From NCBI GenBank assembly GCA_947176295.1, contig CAMWQB010000003.1, positions 1 through 64,000 on the forward strand: a stretch of 64,000 bases of DNA, given 5' to 3'. Shown in pieces: positions 8,321-18,511 of this stretch. Below the pieces are notes generated by a model. That model did not search any database. It was not told the DNA's origin and saw only the letters and a program-made list of their open reading frames with translations. Each line of letters opens with the position of its first letter. Positions within the stretch are counted from its first letter, which is position 1. This DNA comes from an uncultured Porphyromonadaceae bacterium (GTDB taxonomy: Bacteria; Bacteroidota; Bacteroidia; Bacteroidales; Muribaculaceae). Made by a program: the position numbers and the translations under genes.

Positions 8321-10837
8321 ATGAACATTTCCTATAAATGGCTGAAGCAGTATCTGGAGCCTGAGCTGACATTGGGCCCGGACGAGCTTGCAGCAGCGCT
8401 GACGTCGATCGGTCTTGAAACGGGCGGCGTCGAGCGTGTTGAGAGCATCCGCGGCGGACTTCGCGGCATAGTAATCGGCAAGGTGCTTACCTGCGTGGAT
8501 CACCCCGACAGCGACCACCTTCATATCACAACGGTAGATCTGGGCCTGCCAGAGGGCCCCGTGCAGATTGTGTGCGGCGCCCCGAACGTTGCTGCCGGAC
8601 AGACGGTGGTAGTTGCCACGGTGGGCACGACGCTCTACGACGGCGACAAGGAATTTAAAATCAAAAAATCGAAAATACGCGGCGTTGAGTCCTTCGGGAT
8701 GATCTGCGCCGAGGATGAAATCGGCATTGGCACGTCGCACGATGGCATAATCGTGCTGGGCGCGGAGGCTGATTCTTTCATCGGTCGCCCTGCAGCTGAC
8801 TATTACAACGTCGAGGACGACTACGTGCTTGAGGTGGACCTTACTCCCAACCGCATCGATGCGGCGAGCCACTATGGCGTGGCCCGCGATCTGGCAGCGC
8901 GTCAGAGCGTGCATTCCGCGGAGATGAAGGCCGTGCGCCCGAGCGTCGAGGGCTTCAGCATCGATCGTCCCGATGAGGCGGGAGTGAGTGTCGACATCAG
9001 CAGGGCCGACGGCGGCGTTACGCGCTACTGCGGTTTGACGATAAAGGGCGTAAGCGTCAAGGAATCGCCTGAATGGCTCAAGGAGCGCCTTACGGCCATA
9101 GGCCTGCGCCCCCACAACAATATCGTGGACATTACGAACTATATCCTCCATGCTTTCTGCCAGCCGCTGCATTGCTTCGATGCTTCGACGCTCAAGGGCG
9201 GCCACGTTGTGGTGCGCCGGGCGCATGAGGGCGAGAAATTCGTTACTCTGGACGCGGTGGAACGCACGCTGAGCTGCGCCGACCTCATGATATGCGACGG
9301 CTCGGATGCGAAGTGCATCGCCGGCGTGTTCGGCGGCCTTGAATCCGGCACGACCGAACGCACGACCGATATCTTCCTTGAGAGCGCCTGCTTCAATCCC
9401 ACGAGCGTGCGTCGCACGGCGCGGCGCCTGGGCATCAGCACGGACTCGTCGTTCCGCTACGAGCGCGGCGTCGATCCGAACGGATGCGAATACGCTCTGA
9501 AGCTTGCTGCAATGATGGTGAAGGAGCTTGCCGGTGGCGAAATCGTGGGCAGCCTCGTGGACCTCTATCCTGAGCCGGTGAAGCCTTATGCCGTGGAACT
9601 GAGCTACGCCCAGGTGTGGCGCCTTATCGGGCGGGAGATTCCGGCCGAAACTATCGACAAGATTCTCGAAGCGCTCGAAATCCGTATTGCCGGCCGCCGC
9701 GTGTGCGCTGAATGCGGCGAGGAGGTGCTGGAGCTTGAGGTTCCGACTTATCGCTTCGACGTGCGCCGCCCCTGCGACGTGATCGAGGAGATTCTGCGCA
9801 TCTATGGCTACAACAATATTGAAATGAACGACGAGCTGCATGCGTGCATTTCGTATAAGACGGCTACGGATAAGGACGATGCTCTCCGGAGGCTCATCTC
9901 CGAGCAGCTCACGGGCGCCGGGTTCAACGAGATTCTGAACAATTCGCTGACGGCCGAGGGCTACTACGAGGGCCTTGCGGAGTATCCGGTGAGCGGGCTT
10001 GTGCATCTTCTGAACCCTCTGAGCCAGGAGCTGAACGTGATGCGCGGGACTATGCTTTTCGGTGGGCTCGAGAGCGTGGTCCACAACGTGAACCGCCGCG
10101 CCTCCGACCTTGCGCTCTATGAGTTCGGCAAGGTCTATGCCTACAACCCCGAGAAGGGCCTCGACGACAGCAATTCTCTTGCGGCCTACTATGAGGAGAC
10201 GCACCTGGCGCTGTGGATGACGGGCAACAGGCGCCCCGCCGGCCACTGGCTGCGCAAGGAGGAGGAAGCAACGTTCTACGACCTGAAAGGTGCTGTGGAG
10301 AATGTGTTCCGCCGTCTTGGCCTCGAGAGCAAGATTGTCTTCGACACGGAGGCTCCGCTGGCCGAGGGCGACATGTTTGCCGAGAAGCAACGCATCATTA
10401 TGGGCGGCGGCACGACCGTGGGCTTTATCGGCCGCGTGAATCCGGCGCTTGCGCGCAAGCTGGACGTGAAGGTTCCGGTCTACTACTGCGAGCTGCTCTG
10501 GGACAAGCTCTCGAAGGCTTCGCTGAAGACGAAGACGGAGTTTACGCCGCTGCCCAAGACGCAGCCTGTGAAGCGCGATCTATCGCTGCTTATCGACTGC
10601 GGCGTGAGCTTCGCGGAAGTGGAGAAGGCCGTACGCGAGGCCGAACGCAAGCTCCTTACGGGCGTGAGCCTCTTCGATGTCTACGAAGGGAAGAATCTCC
10701 CGGCCGGGAAGAAGAGCTATGCTATCTCGATGACGCTGCAAGACCCTGAAAAGACCCTTCAGGACAAGCACATCGACAAGATCATGACCAAGATTATCGA
10801 GACGCTGCGCTCGAAGTTTAATGCCGAGCTGCGCTGA
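8321..10837 (+). CDS. pheT: Phenylalanyl-tRNA synthetase beta subunit
   Basis: N-terminal MNISYKWLKQYLEPEL, tRNA-binding domain, B5 and FDX-ACB domain (PLPKTQPVKRDLSLLID). Confidence 0.97.
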   Translation: MNISYKWLKQYLEPELTLGPDELAAALTSIGLETGGVERVESIRGGLRGIVIGKVLTCVDHPDSDHLHITTVDLGLPEGPVQIVCGAPNVAAGQTVVVATVGTTLYDGDKEFKIKKSKIRGVESFGMICAEDEIGIGTSHDGIIVLGAEADSFIGRPAADYYNVEDDYVLEVDLTPNRIDAASHYGVARDLAARQSVHSAEMKAVRPSVEGFSIDRPDEAGVSVDISRADGGVTRYCGLTIKGVSVKESPEWLKERLTAIGLRPHNNIVDITNYILHAFCQPLHCFDASTLKGGHVVVRRAHEGEKFVTLDAVERTLSCADLMICDGSDAKCIAGVFGGLESGTTERTTDIFLESACFNPTSVRRTARRLGISTDSSFRYERGVDPNGCEYALKLAAMMVKELAGGEIVGSLVDLYPEPVKPYAVELSYAQVWRLIGREIPAETIDKILEALEIRIAGRRVCAECGEEVLELEVPTYRFDVRRPCDVIEEILRIYGYNNIEMNDELHACISYKTATDKDDALRRLISEQLTGAGFNEILNNSLTAEGYYEGLAEYPVSGLVHLLNPLSQELNVMRGTMLFGGLESVVHNVNRRASDLALYEFGKVYAYNPEKGLDDSNSLAAYYEETHLALWMTGNRRPAGHWLRKEEEATFYDLKGAVENVFRRLGLESKIVFDTEAPLAEGDMFAEKQRIIMGGGTTVGFIGRVNPALARKLDVKVPVYYCELLWDKLSKASLKTKTEFTPLPKTQPVKRDLSLLIDCGVSFAEVEKAVREAERKLLTGVSLFDVYEGKNLPAGKKSYAISMTLQDPEKTLQDKHIDKIMTKIIETLRSKFNAELR

Positions 10838-10887
10838 CCAACACAGATTATTAAAATACAAAACTATATACAGACTAATTCCACACT

Positions 10888-11625
10888 ATGGGAAGAGCAT
10901 TTGAATACCGCAAGGCCCGCAAGCTCAAGCGCTGGGGCAATATGTCGCGCACTTTCACGCGCATAGGCAAGGAAATCACTATCGCTGCCAAGGCAGGCGG
11001 CCCGGACCCCGACACCAATCCCCGTCTTCGCGCTCTGATGCAGAATGCAAAGGCGGCAAACATGCCCAAGGATACCGTAGAACGCGCAATCAAGAAGGCT
11101 ACGGAAAAGGATGCCGGCGACTATAAGGAAATCTCCTACGAAGGCTATGGCCCTCACGGCATCGCTATCTTCGTTGAGGCTGCTACGGACAACAATACCC
11201 GCACCGTGGCCAACGTGCGCTCGTACTTCAACAAGTTCGGCGGCACGCTGGGCACACAAGGATCGCTCACTTTCCTCTTCGAGCACAAGTGCGTGTTCAA
11301 GATCAAGCCTAAGGATGGCGTGGGCCTGGACGACCTTGAGCTCGAGCTCATCGACTACGGTGTGGACGAGCTTGGACACGACGAGGATGAGGACGGCAAC
11401 GAGCAGGTGGTGCTCTACGGTGCGTTCGAGGAATATTCCCACATCCAGAAATATCTCGAGGAGAATGGCTATGAGATCATCTCTTCCGAGTTTGAGCGCA
11501 TCCCCAACGACCTGAAGGACGTTACGCCCGAGCAGCGCGAAGCCGTGCAGAAGCTCCTTGACAAAATCGAGGAGGACGAGGATGTGCAGAACGTGTTCCA
11601 CAACATGAAGGAAGAAGAGGAATAA
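10888..11625 (+). CDS. yebC: YebC/PmpR family protein
   Basis: MGRAFEYRKARKLKRWGNMSRTFTRIGKEI... canonical YebC/PmpR N-terminus. Confidence 0.96.
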   Translation: MGRAFEYRKARKLKRWGNMSRTFTRIGKEITIAAKAGGPDPDTNPRLRALMQNAKAANMPKDTVERAIKKATEKDAGDYKEISYEGYGPHGIAIFVEAATDNNTRTVANVRSYFNKFGGTLGTQGSLTFLFEHKCVFKIKPKDGVGLDDLELELIDYGVDELGHDEDEDGNEQVVLYGAFEEYSHIQKYLEENGYEIISSEFERIPNDLKDVTPEQREAVQKLLDKIEEDEDVQNVFHNMKEEEE

Positions 11626-11689
11626 TACCTTTCCGCACAACTCTCCCCGCCCGGATATAGGCGGAGGGAGAATCTTTAAAGACTAAACC

Positions 11690-11738
11690 GCGAGGGACGT
11701 GCCTTCTGCAACTAAAACGCAGAAAACACGTCTCTCGC
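11690..11738. terminator. Two-tier hairpin between convergent yebC and glycosyltransferase genes (possible bidirectional terminator)
   Basis: GCGAGGGACGTG cc TTCTGC aactaaaac GCAGAA aa CACGTCTCTCGC: outer 12-bp stem (one G-U) and inner 6-bp stem; no strong T-tract. Confidence 0.5.
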
Positions 11739-11763
11739 TTATTGCGAATTTCTCCGGATTCGG

Positions 11764-12714
11764 TCAGGGAAGATGAATGAATCCTGCGGCGGCTTTGACG
11801 CGCCAGCGCAGACTTATCTCGGGGTCGAAAAGGAGGTCGACCCACCGACTTAGAATATAGCGGCGATTCTTTCTAAGCCATTTTTTGTATTGTTTGTTTT
11901 TTCGGAACCGGACGATTCTCAAGGCCGAAAAGATGTGAGTGTAAAGTTTGTATCTTTCGAATGATTTCCTTACCTCAGGTGCGTCCTGCGGGATTATTGA
12001 GTTCAGATAGTCGAGGTTGGCGAAGATATCGAAAAATGAGTCTTTGAATGAGTGCGATGCGCTGTCTAAGACCGGTCTGTAATAATAGTAAGCTTTCGGG
12101 AGCACACATACCTTGTGGTTCTTCAGGTGAACTTCAAGGATGAATGTGAGATCTTCATTGTGGCGGATGTCCCGAAAACGTGTATCGCCTATTGCCGAGC
12201 GACTGAAAAGTCTTGTACAAGCCGAGATGTTGAGTTTATAGTCGAGGCATCTACAAGCCACTTGCGCCCCGGAGCCTACAAACCCCTCTATTTTGGCTTT
12301 ATTTTTTTCGGGAGAAGTTTCGGAATTGACATTCCAAGGCAGAAATCCCGAAACGACGATAGGCGCATTGTTAGAAAAGGAGGCCTCTACCATTTCTGCA
12401 TACATTTCGGGCTTGATGGTATCATCGCTGTCGATAAAGCCTATGAAGTTGCCTTTTGCAATTTCGATACCGGCGTTTCTCGCAGATGATACTCCCCCGT
12501 TTGTTTTATGGATCACTCTGATTTTCTCGGGATGCATGGCCGCGTATTCATCGCAGATTTTTCCGGAGGCGTCTTTGCACCCGTCGTCCACCAATATGAT
12601 TTCGATATTCGGATATGTCTGTGCAAGGATAGAATCTACACACTCGCCCAGGTACTTTTCAACGTTGTATACAGGAATGATGACTGAAACGAGAGGGCTT
12701 GGATTATCTGACAT
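11764..12714 (-). CDS. Family 2 glycosyltransferase
   Basis: PLVSVIIPVYNVEKYLGECVDSILAQTYPNIEIILVDDGCKDASG ... FIGFIDSDD. Confidence 0.95.
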   Translation of the reverse strand: MSDNPSPLVSVIIPVYNVEKYLGECVDSILAQTYPNIEIILVDDGCKDASGKICDEYAAMHPEKIRVIHKTNGGVSSARNAGIEIAKGNFIGFIDSDDTIKPEMYAEMVEASFSNNAPIVVSGFLPWNVNSETSPEKNKAKIEGFVGSGAQVACRCLDYKLNISACTRLFSRSAIGDTRFRDIRHNEDLTFILEVHLKNHKVCVLPKAYYYYRPVLDSASHSFKDSFFDIFANLDYLNSIIPQDAPEVRKSFERYKLYTHIFSALRIVRFRKNKQYKKWLRKNRRYILSRWVDLLFDPEISLRWRVKAAAGFIHLP

Positions 12715-12718
12715 TATT

Positions 12719-14053
12719 TCAATTTTCTTGTAAAAGGGCTGATGGGTCGTCTTTTTTATTCAGCGGTTGCAGGTTCAATGCAAGAGCGATGTAGGTAATC
12801 ATCATGCAGAAAGTATAGAAAGCGAATGCGTCGTTATATACTTGATCCAAGATTAAGATGATGGCTAAAAATATCAGGATCCTGTTTAGTTGGGGATTCC
12901 CTTTCACCTTATAGAAAAACACGGAAAAGTATGCCCACAGAAACCAAATCATGCCGATGATTCCAAGCTGGATTATGACGGTAAAGGGCCATGGAAGCGA
13001 TCCTCTGAGTAGCCATTTGTTCTGGGTTGCAAATTTGGTCGGATTGAGATTTGTGTTTCCTCTGAACTGCCCGAGTCCGGCTCCGAACCATATACCTCCG
13101 GGTGTCTTTTTCAAGGGGTCCCACATAAGCATGAGCTTGCCCACGCGCTGAATATCAACGGCCCAAAAATCTTCGGGATTGCTCTCGTCAACATCGAAAT
13201 CGCCATCTTGAACCATAAGTGCGATGTCGACGTAGTAGTCGAGGTCGTCGCCAACAAGATAGTCGTAAATATATTCCGACGAGAAGACTGTATCGAAGTC
13301 CTGACCGGTTGCCTTGATGTATAGATGCGCCATCCCGATAAGGGCTGCGATACCTATTGGAATGATGTATACGAGCTTAACCATCAAGGCTTTAGAGGGA
13401 CGACAAAGCAGAATGGCATATACCACGGCGAGAATGAAACTGATTTTGGTCTCGTTGAGGAGAGTGGGATACAGGAGGATAAAGTTCCATTTGTTTTCTT
13501 TGAAACTTTTCCCGATGTTGTTGAAATCCCAATTCTGTATCGTGAGGTAGAAGGAGGTGAGATATATGAGAATGGACACAACCCCGGAGAATCCGAAGCC
13601 CATAGATCCTCCGCCATGGTCGTTGGCTCCGAAACGGAGAAACTGGATGGTGATACATATGGCCTGTATTACAAGCCAGATTTTGAGCTGATGATCGAAT
13701 TTTTTCTTAAATTCGGGAGCTCTCTCGCCTGTAAGGAAGAAGCGGATAATGGGGATAGCAAACAGTATTCCAAAAAAGCCTCGCGAGCCGTTGAAAAACA
13801 TCACGATGCCGACATGATTTAGGATGATCGTCGATATGAAGCCGATTATGAGAAATGTATAGATAATCCACTTATCGAGACGGTTCTTCAGCAGCATGAG
13901 GCCAAGCAGGAGCAGAGCAGTGTCCTCGAGAACCATAACATAAGATTGTAAAGTTTTTAGTGCCGGGACATCATCTGCAAAAAAACCGTAGCACATTCCT
14001 GTCCAGAAGAGGACGAGGAATGTGCGGTAATATAGCTTGTATTTATCTATCAT
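12719..14053 (-). CDS. O-antigen ligase/polymerase-like multi-pass membrane protein (Wzy-like)
   Basis: Highly hydrophobic 444-aa protein within an EPS cluster; polymerase assignment by context. Confidence 0.7.
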   Translation of the reverse strand: MIDKYKLYYRTFLVLFWTGMCYGFFADDVPALKTLQSYVMVLEDTALLLLGLMLLKNRLDKWIIYTFLIIGFISTIILNHVGIVMFFNGSRGFFGILFAIPIIRFFLTGERAPEFKKKFDHQLKIWLVIQAICITIQFLRFGANDHGGGSMGFGFSGVVSILIYLTSFYLTIQNWDFNNIGKSFKENKWNFILLYPTLLNETKISFILAVVYAILLCRPSKALMVKLVYIIPIGIAALIGMAHLYIKATGQDFDTVFSSEYIYDYLVGDDLDYYVDIALMVQDGDFDVDESNPEDFWAVDIQRVGKLMLMWDPLKKTPGGIWFGAGLGQFRGNTNLNPTKFATQNKWLLRGSLPWPFTVIIQLGIIGMIWFLWAYFSVFFYKVKGNPQLNRILIFLAIILILDQVYNDAFAFYTFCMMITYIALALNLQPLNKKDDPSALLQEN

Positions 14054-14086
14054 GGCTCGAGAAAAGCGCGCGTGGCGCCGGCGGGT

Positions 14087-16387
14087 TTAATAGATGTTTT
14101 TTTTCGTGGAGCGATAGCCGTATCCATAGCCTTTTCTTGACTCTGTGCCGTTGACAACGATGGATAGCTTCTTAAGCCGCTTGGTGTCGTAGATTTCGTT
14201 GATGAAATCGATGTCCTGTTTGCCTGTGAAGTTGGCGCGGCAGACGTATATCGTGGCATCGGAGATGCGGTCGAGGGCGAAGGTGTCGCTGACCATACCG
14301 ACGGGTGCGGAGTCGACGATAATGTAGTCGTACATGCTGCGCAGGGTCTGGAACATGGCGTCGATTTTTTGGCTCGTAAGGAGCTCGGAGGGATTTGGGG
14401 GCACGGGGCCGGCTACGATGACGTCCATTCCTTCGATTTCCTTGAGAGGCGTGATGATCTGCTTGATCTGCAGGTCTTCCGACGACAGATACTGGGTGAG
14501 ACCGAACTGTGGATGCAGGTTGAGATAGGACGCGAGGCGGGGCTTGCGGATGTCCATGCCGATGAGCACCACTTTCTTGCCCAGGAGGGCGAGAGTGGCC
14601 GCGAGATTGACGGAAACGAAGCTCTTGCCTTCGCCCGAGGAGGTGGACGTCATGAGGACAACCTTGTCGTTCTTGCCTCCCATGATGAACTGGAGGTTGG
14701 AACGGAGCAGGCGGAAAAGCTCGGTGGTCGAGGAGGTGTCCGTGGGCGTAACCACAAGGTTGCGGCCTGACTTGTCGGTGCATATCTCGCCAAGGATCGG
14801 GGCGTCGGTGAGGCGCTTGACTTCGCTTACGGACGTAAACTTATCGTTGAGGAAGTTTTTGAGCCACAGATATATCGGCGGGAGGAGCAGACCGATGAAG
14901 AAGGCTATCAGGAGAATCATCTTCTTGCCCATGGAGAGGGGGTCGATGAGAGTGTAGGCCTCGTCGATGATAGTGCCTTTGGGTACTGCGTTGGCCAGCA
15001 GGATTGCATTTTCTTCGCGGCGCTCCAGAAGGAAGACGTAGAGGTTTTCCTTGATGGTCTGCTGGCGAAGCATGTCGCGGAATGCTCGCTCCTGCGAGGG
15101 GATGTTGCCGAGGCGGGTATCGGCGGCGCGTTTTGCGCTTTCGAGCTCCTTGACGGCGATGCGCTGGGTGTCGTAGGCTTTGGAGAGTGAGGTGTTGATG
15201 TTGGAGCGCATTGCTGCGATCTGCTCGTCGAGGAGGCGTAGGGCGGTGTTGTTCGAGCGAGCGTTGCTGGCCAGCTCCATGCGCTTCATGATGAGCTCGT
15301 TGTAGGTCCGGATGGCGGTCTCGAGCCCTTCGGTCGAGGTGGTCATCGGGATGAGCGAGTTGGAGTTGGATGGCTCGGAAATGAAGTCGCGAATCATTTT
15401 GAGAATTTCGGCCTCGGTCTGTGCTTCGATGAGCTGAGCTTCGACTTCTCCTTTCTTCTGGCTCTGATATTTGGCTTCGACTTCGAGGTCTACGATGCCT
15501 TCCTTCTGCTTGTAGTTCTGGATGTCGCCTTCGGCCGTGTCGAGGTCTCCGGCGAGGAGTTTGAGACGTGTTTCGAGGAATTCGGCAGTTTTTTCGCCCT
15601 GGAGATTCTTCTGGTCGACGCCTTTTTTATTGTACTCGGCCATTATTTCGTTGAGGATGTCCATGCCGTATTCGGGATTTGGCGTGTTTATGGACATCTC
15701 GATGACGTTGCTCTTTCGGCTTGCCATTTCGCAGTTTACGTTTTTAGCAAGCGTCTCCGCTGCCGAGTCGTAGCTTGTAATCAAGATGGTGGTCTTGAGG
15801 TCTTTGCCTTTCACGAAGTGATCGGTTTTGTTGAAGACGAATTTGCCGAAAGTCGTTTCGAGCGTTACGGGGAATGTAGCGTCCTTTATATCTGCGATTT
15901 TTTCGCGATCGGCCTTTCCGGTGATGGATACTTTCTCTTTGTCGTTGACCTTTACAACGAAGCTTAGGCTTGTGGAAAGAGTGTCTGGCAGTTCGGGGTT
16001 CATGAACACCTGGACGGGATAATCCTTGTAGGCGAAGTGGGAGTCCATGAAGCCGTCGCGGACGTAGTGCGAGACCTCGGTCTGAAGTGCGCGGGCCACC
16101 GAACGGTAGACCGTATGGGAGGAAATGACGAAAATCTCGTCTTCGATGTATCCGCCGTCGCCGAAGAGGGCGCCCATTGCTCCGAGTGTGGATATGGGGT
16201 TTTCGTTGCCAGTATTGATTGAGATGTTTGCCCTTACGCCGTAGAGAGGTTTGTTGATGCGGGTGTACATGAACCCTGCTGCGACGCAGATTATTACTGA
16301 AAGGACAAAAAGATACCAGTGCGATACGTAGCCCTGCAGCAGGCCTCTTATATCGAAGTATTCGGAGCTGGGTTTGCGTTGTGCCAT
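14087..16387 (-). CDS. wzc: Polysaccharide co-polymerase / tyrosine autokinase (Wzc-like)
   Basis: Wzz domain with two TM segments, Walker A (TSTSSGEGKSFVSVNLAATLALLGKKVVLIGMDIRKP), C-terminal Tyr cluster (GYGYGYRSTKKNIY). Confidence 0.93.
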   Translation of the reverse strand: MAQRKPSSEYFDIRGLLQGYVSHWYLFVLSVIICVAAGFMYTRINKPLYGVRANISINTGNENPISTLGAMGALFGDGGYIEDEIFVISSHTVYRSVARALQTEVSHYVRDGFMDSHFAYKDYPVQVFMNPELPDTLSTSLSFVVKVNDKEKVSITGKADREKIADIKDATFPVTLETTFGKFVFNKTDHFVKGKDLKTTILITSYDSAAETLAKNVNCEMASRKSNVIEMSINTPNPEYGMDILNEIMAEYNKKGVDQKNLQGEKTAEFLETRLKLLAGDLDTAEGDIQNYKQKEGIVDLEVEAKYQSQKKGEVEAQLIEAQTEAEILKMIRDFISEPSNSNSLIPMTTSTEGLETAIRTYNELIMKRMELASNARSNNTALRLLDEQIAAMRSNINTSLSKAYDTQRIAVKELESAKRAADTRLGNIPSQERAFRDMLRQQTIKENLYVFLLERREENAILLANAVPKGTIIDEAYTLIDPLSMGKKMILLIAFFIGLLLPPIYLWLKNFLNDKFTSVSEVKRLTDAPILGEICTDKSGRNLVVTPTDTSSTTELFRLLRSNLQFIMGGKNDKVVLMTSTSSGEGKSFVSVNLAATLALLGKKVVLIGMDIRKPRLASYLNLHPQFGLTQYLSSEDLQIKQIITPLKEIEGMDVIVAGPVPPNPSELLTSQKIDAMFQTLRSMYDYIIVDSAPVGMVSDTFALDRISDATIYVCRANFTGKQDIDFINEIYDTKRLKKLSIVVNGTESRKGYGYGYRSTKKNIY

Positions 16388-16421
16388 CTTGTGGGTGGGG
16401 AGGATGGATTATAAGGTGAAA

Positions 16422-17225
16422 TTATTTGATAGCAAGTGCGATTACGAGCGATGCAACGACAGATGCCGCGCTGACTACGGTGGAGATAACGGTGAGTTTG
16501 TAGGCGTTGTCCTGGTTGTATTTGGAGTTTGCCTGGCGCACTTTGTTGGGCTGAACGTATACGTAGTCGTTCTGCTTGAGGTAATAGTATGGAGATGTGA
16601 GGGTTTCGGATGAATTGAGGTCGAGATGATGGTATGTGCGCTTCCCGTTCTCTTCACGGATGATGAGGACATTTGAGCGTTCGCCATAGGGGGTGAGATC
16701 GCCGGCGGCGCCGAGTGCGTCGAGAACCGTGAATCTGTTGCCGTCGACTTTGATAGTGCCGGGCTTGCTGACTTCGCCTGCAACAACGACATTGAAGTTG
16801 GCAATCTGGACTGTTACTATGGGATCGTTAACATCGGCGGCGATTTTGGTGGTGAGTTCATCGCACAGCTGTTCGCAGGTCATGCCTGCAACGTGGAGCT
16901 TACCGAGGATAGGGAAATTGATATAACCCTTGGTGTCAACGATATATACCTGCTGGCGGGGAGCTGTTGAAGCTGAAATTTTTTCTCTTGTAGCGGGGTT
17001 TACTAAAGGTAGGTTATAAGGCAGAGACGCTTCCGGAACTTCGGACTGAACTGTGATGAAAAGCTCGTCATCGGGCTTTATTTCAGGGAGATAATTACCT
17101 GCCTCGAAGCTGCCTTCTTTGATAGTTGAAATGTCGGTGAAGTAGGGCAGCACGGTCTTGGATGAACTGCAAGAAGAAAGCAGAAGAAGGGCTGCGGCTA
17201 TCGTGGATAATGATTTGAGTTTCAT
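16422..17225 (-). CDS. Polysaccharide export lipoprotein (Wza-like, Poly_export/SLBB)
   Basis: Lipobox LLLSSC; YIVDTKGYINFPILGKLHVAGMTCEQL and VVVAGEVSKPGTIKVDGNRFTVLDALGAAGDL. Confidence 0.92.
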   Translation of the reverse strand: MKLKSLSTIAAALLLLSSCSSSKTVLPYFTDISTIKEGSFEAGNYLPEIKPDDELFITVQSEVPEASLPYNLPLVNPATREKISASTAPRQQVYIVDTKGYINFPILGKLHVAGMTCEQLCDELTTKIAADVNDPIVTVQIANFNVVVAGEVSKPGTIKVDGNRFTVLDALGAAGDLTPYGERSNVLIIREENGKRTYHHLDLNSSETLTSPYYYLKQNDYVYVQPNKVRQANSKYNQDNAYKLTVISTVVSAASVVASLVIALAIK

Positions 17226-17482
17226 TTCGCAATAGGGTTGTGAATGGAAAGTATCGAGTTTATAACGTGGGTATGTAAACTTTTATTGTGTGTAAATATT
17301 TTTTGAATTGCAAAATTTTAAAATGTTCGTGGGATAGTCTATTTGCTACTTCTCTATCAGTTCAGAGGATGGATTGTGTTTTTTTATTGAGAATCCTCTA
17401 ATATTCAGGTTCTGTATCTCTTAAGGTTCTTAACCTGAAAGAGTGGAATTGTGTATTAACAATCAGGGAGTTGTGGATGCCA

Positions 17483-18436
17483 TTAATCCCATAGTTTTTC
17501 TTGAATGGCAAAACGGGGGCGGTTTTTCACTTCCACGAATATTTTGCCGATGTATTCGCCTATGATTCCTATAGCCATCATGAGGATACTGCCTATGCCC
17601 CAGATAGACAGCATTATGGATGCCCAGCCATGGCTGATGTTCGAAGAGTAGAAGAGGGATGCAAAGACGTATATTGCAACGGTGAAGGTAGCTATGAACG
17701 AGATAAGACCGATCATGAATATCCAGCGCATCGGCTTGGCTGAGAAGGATGTGATGCCATCGATGGAGAAGAGCAGCATCTTTTTCAGGGGATACTTCGA
17801 TTCGCCTGCAACGCGGGGATTGCGTTCATAGTACACTTTGGTGCTTTTCAATCCAATCTGGGGGACTATCCCTCTGAGAAAGAGGTTTGATTCGCCATAT
17901 TCGGATAGGAGCTCCAAGGCACGGTTGCTCATCAGGCGGAAGTCGGCGTGGTCGTAGACGGTTTCGAGGCCCATTGCTTTCTGGAGGCTGTAGAAGGCGT
18001 GGGCTGAGGTGCGCTTGAACATCGTGTCGGTGGCCCTCGAGGAACGAACGCCGTAAACTATTTCGTTGCCCTCGATGAATTGCTCGACCATCTCGCAGAT
18101 GGCGTTAGGGTCGTCCTGGAGGTCGGCGTCGATAGATACGGCGGCGTCGCAATGGCCTTTCGCGGTCATCAGGCCGGCTAATAAAGCATACTGGTGGCCG
18201 CGATTGTGGGCGAGGTTAACACCTTTGATTCGAGGATCTTTGGCATGCAGCTCGCGGATAACGTCCCAGGTATGATCCGCCGATCCGTCATTTACGAGCA
18301 GGATATAGCTGTTTTTGTCGGCTTTTCCGGCAGCAACGAGTTTGTCGAGAATAGAGAGCATCTCGGGCGCTGATACAGGAAGGGCCTCTTCCTCATTGTA
18401 ACAGGGCACCACAATGGCTATAATCGGTGGAGTCAT
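17483..18436 (-). CDS. Polyprenyl-phosphate glycosyltransferase, GT2 (GtrB/DPM1-like) with two C-terminal TM helices
   Basis: MTPPIIAIVVPCYNEEEALP...AVSIDADLQDDPNAICEMVE; two hydrophobic C-terminal segments. Confidence 0.9.
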   Translation of the reverse strand: MTPPIIAIVVPCYNEEEALPVSAPEMLSILDKLVAAGKADKNSYILLVNDGSADHTWDVIRELHAKDPRIKGVNLAHNRGHQYALLAGLMTAKGHCDAAVSIDADLQDDPNAICEMVEQFIEGNEIVYGVRSSRATDTMFKRTSAHAFYSLQKAMGLETVYDHADFRLMSNRALELLSEYGESNLFLRGIVPQIGLKSTKVYYERNPRVAGESKYPLKKMLLFSIDGITSFSAKPMRWIFMIGLISFIATFTVAIYVFASLFYSSNISHGWASIMLSIWGIGSILMMAIGIIGEYIGKIFVEVKNRPRFAIQEKLWD

Positions 18437-18511
18437 GTTTAGATTTTTATGGTTGAGCCACAAAGATACGCAAAAAAAACGATTTTTTGCACGCGGGGCT
18501 CAAGAAAGTAA

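Noticed and set aside
8261-10390. 709-aa antisense ORF over pheT
   Set aside because: Shadow of codon bias in pheT; no start context, signal or recognisable domain.
10213-10749. 178-aa alternative-frame ORF inside pheT
   Set aside because: Out-of-frame overlap with conserved FDX-ACB domain; Gly/Arg-rich noise.
11641-11675. CTCTCCCCGCC...GGCGGAGGGAG hairpin after yebC as a standard terminator
   Set aside because: Stem is imperfect and the following AATCTTTAAA lacks a real T-tract, so it is not called as a separate terminator.
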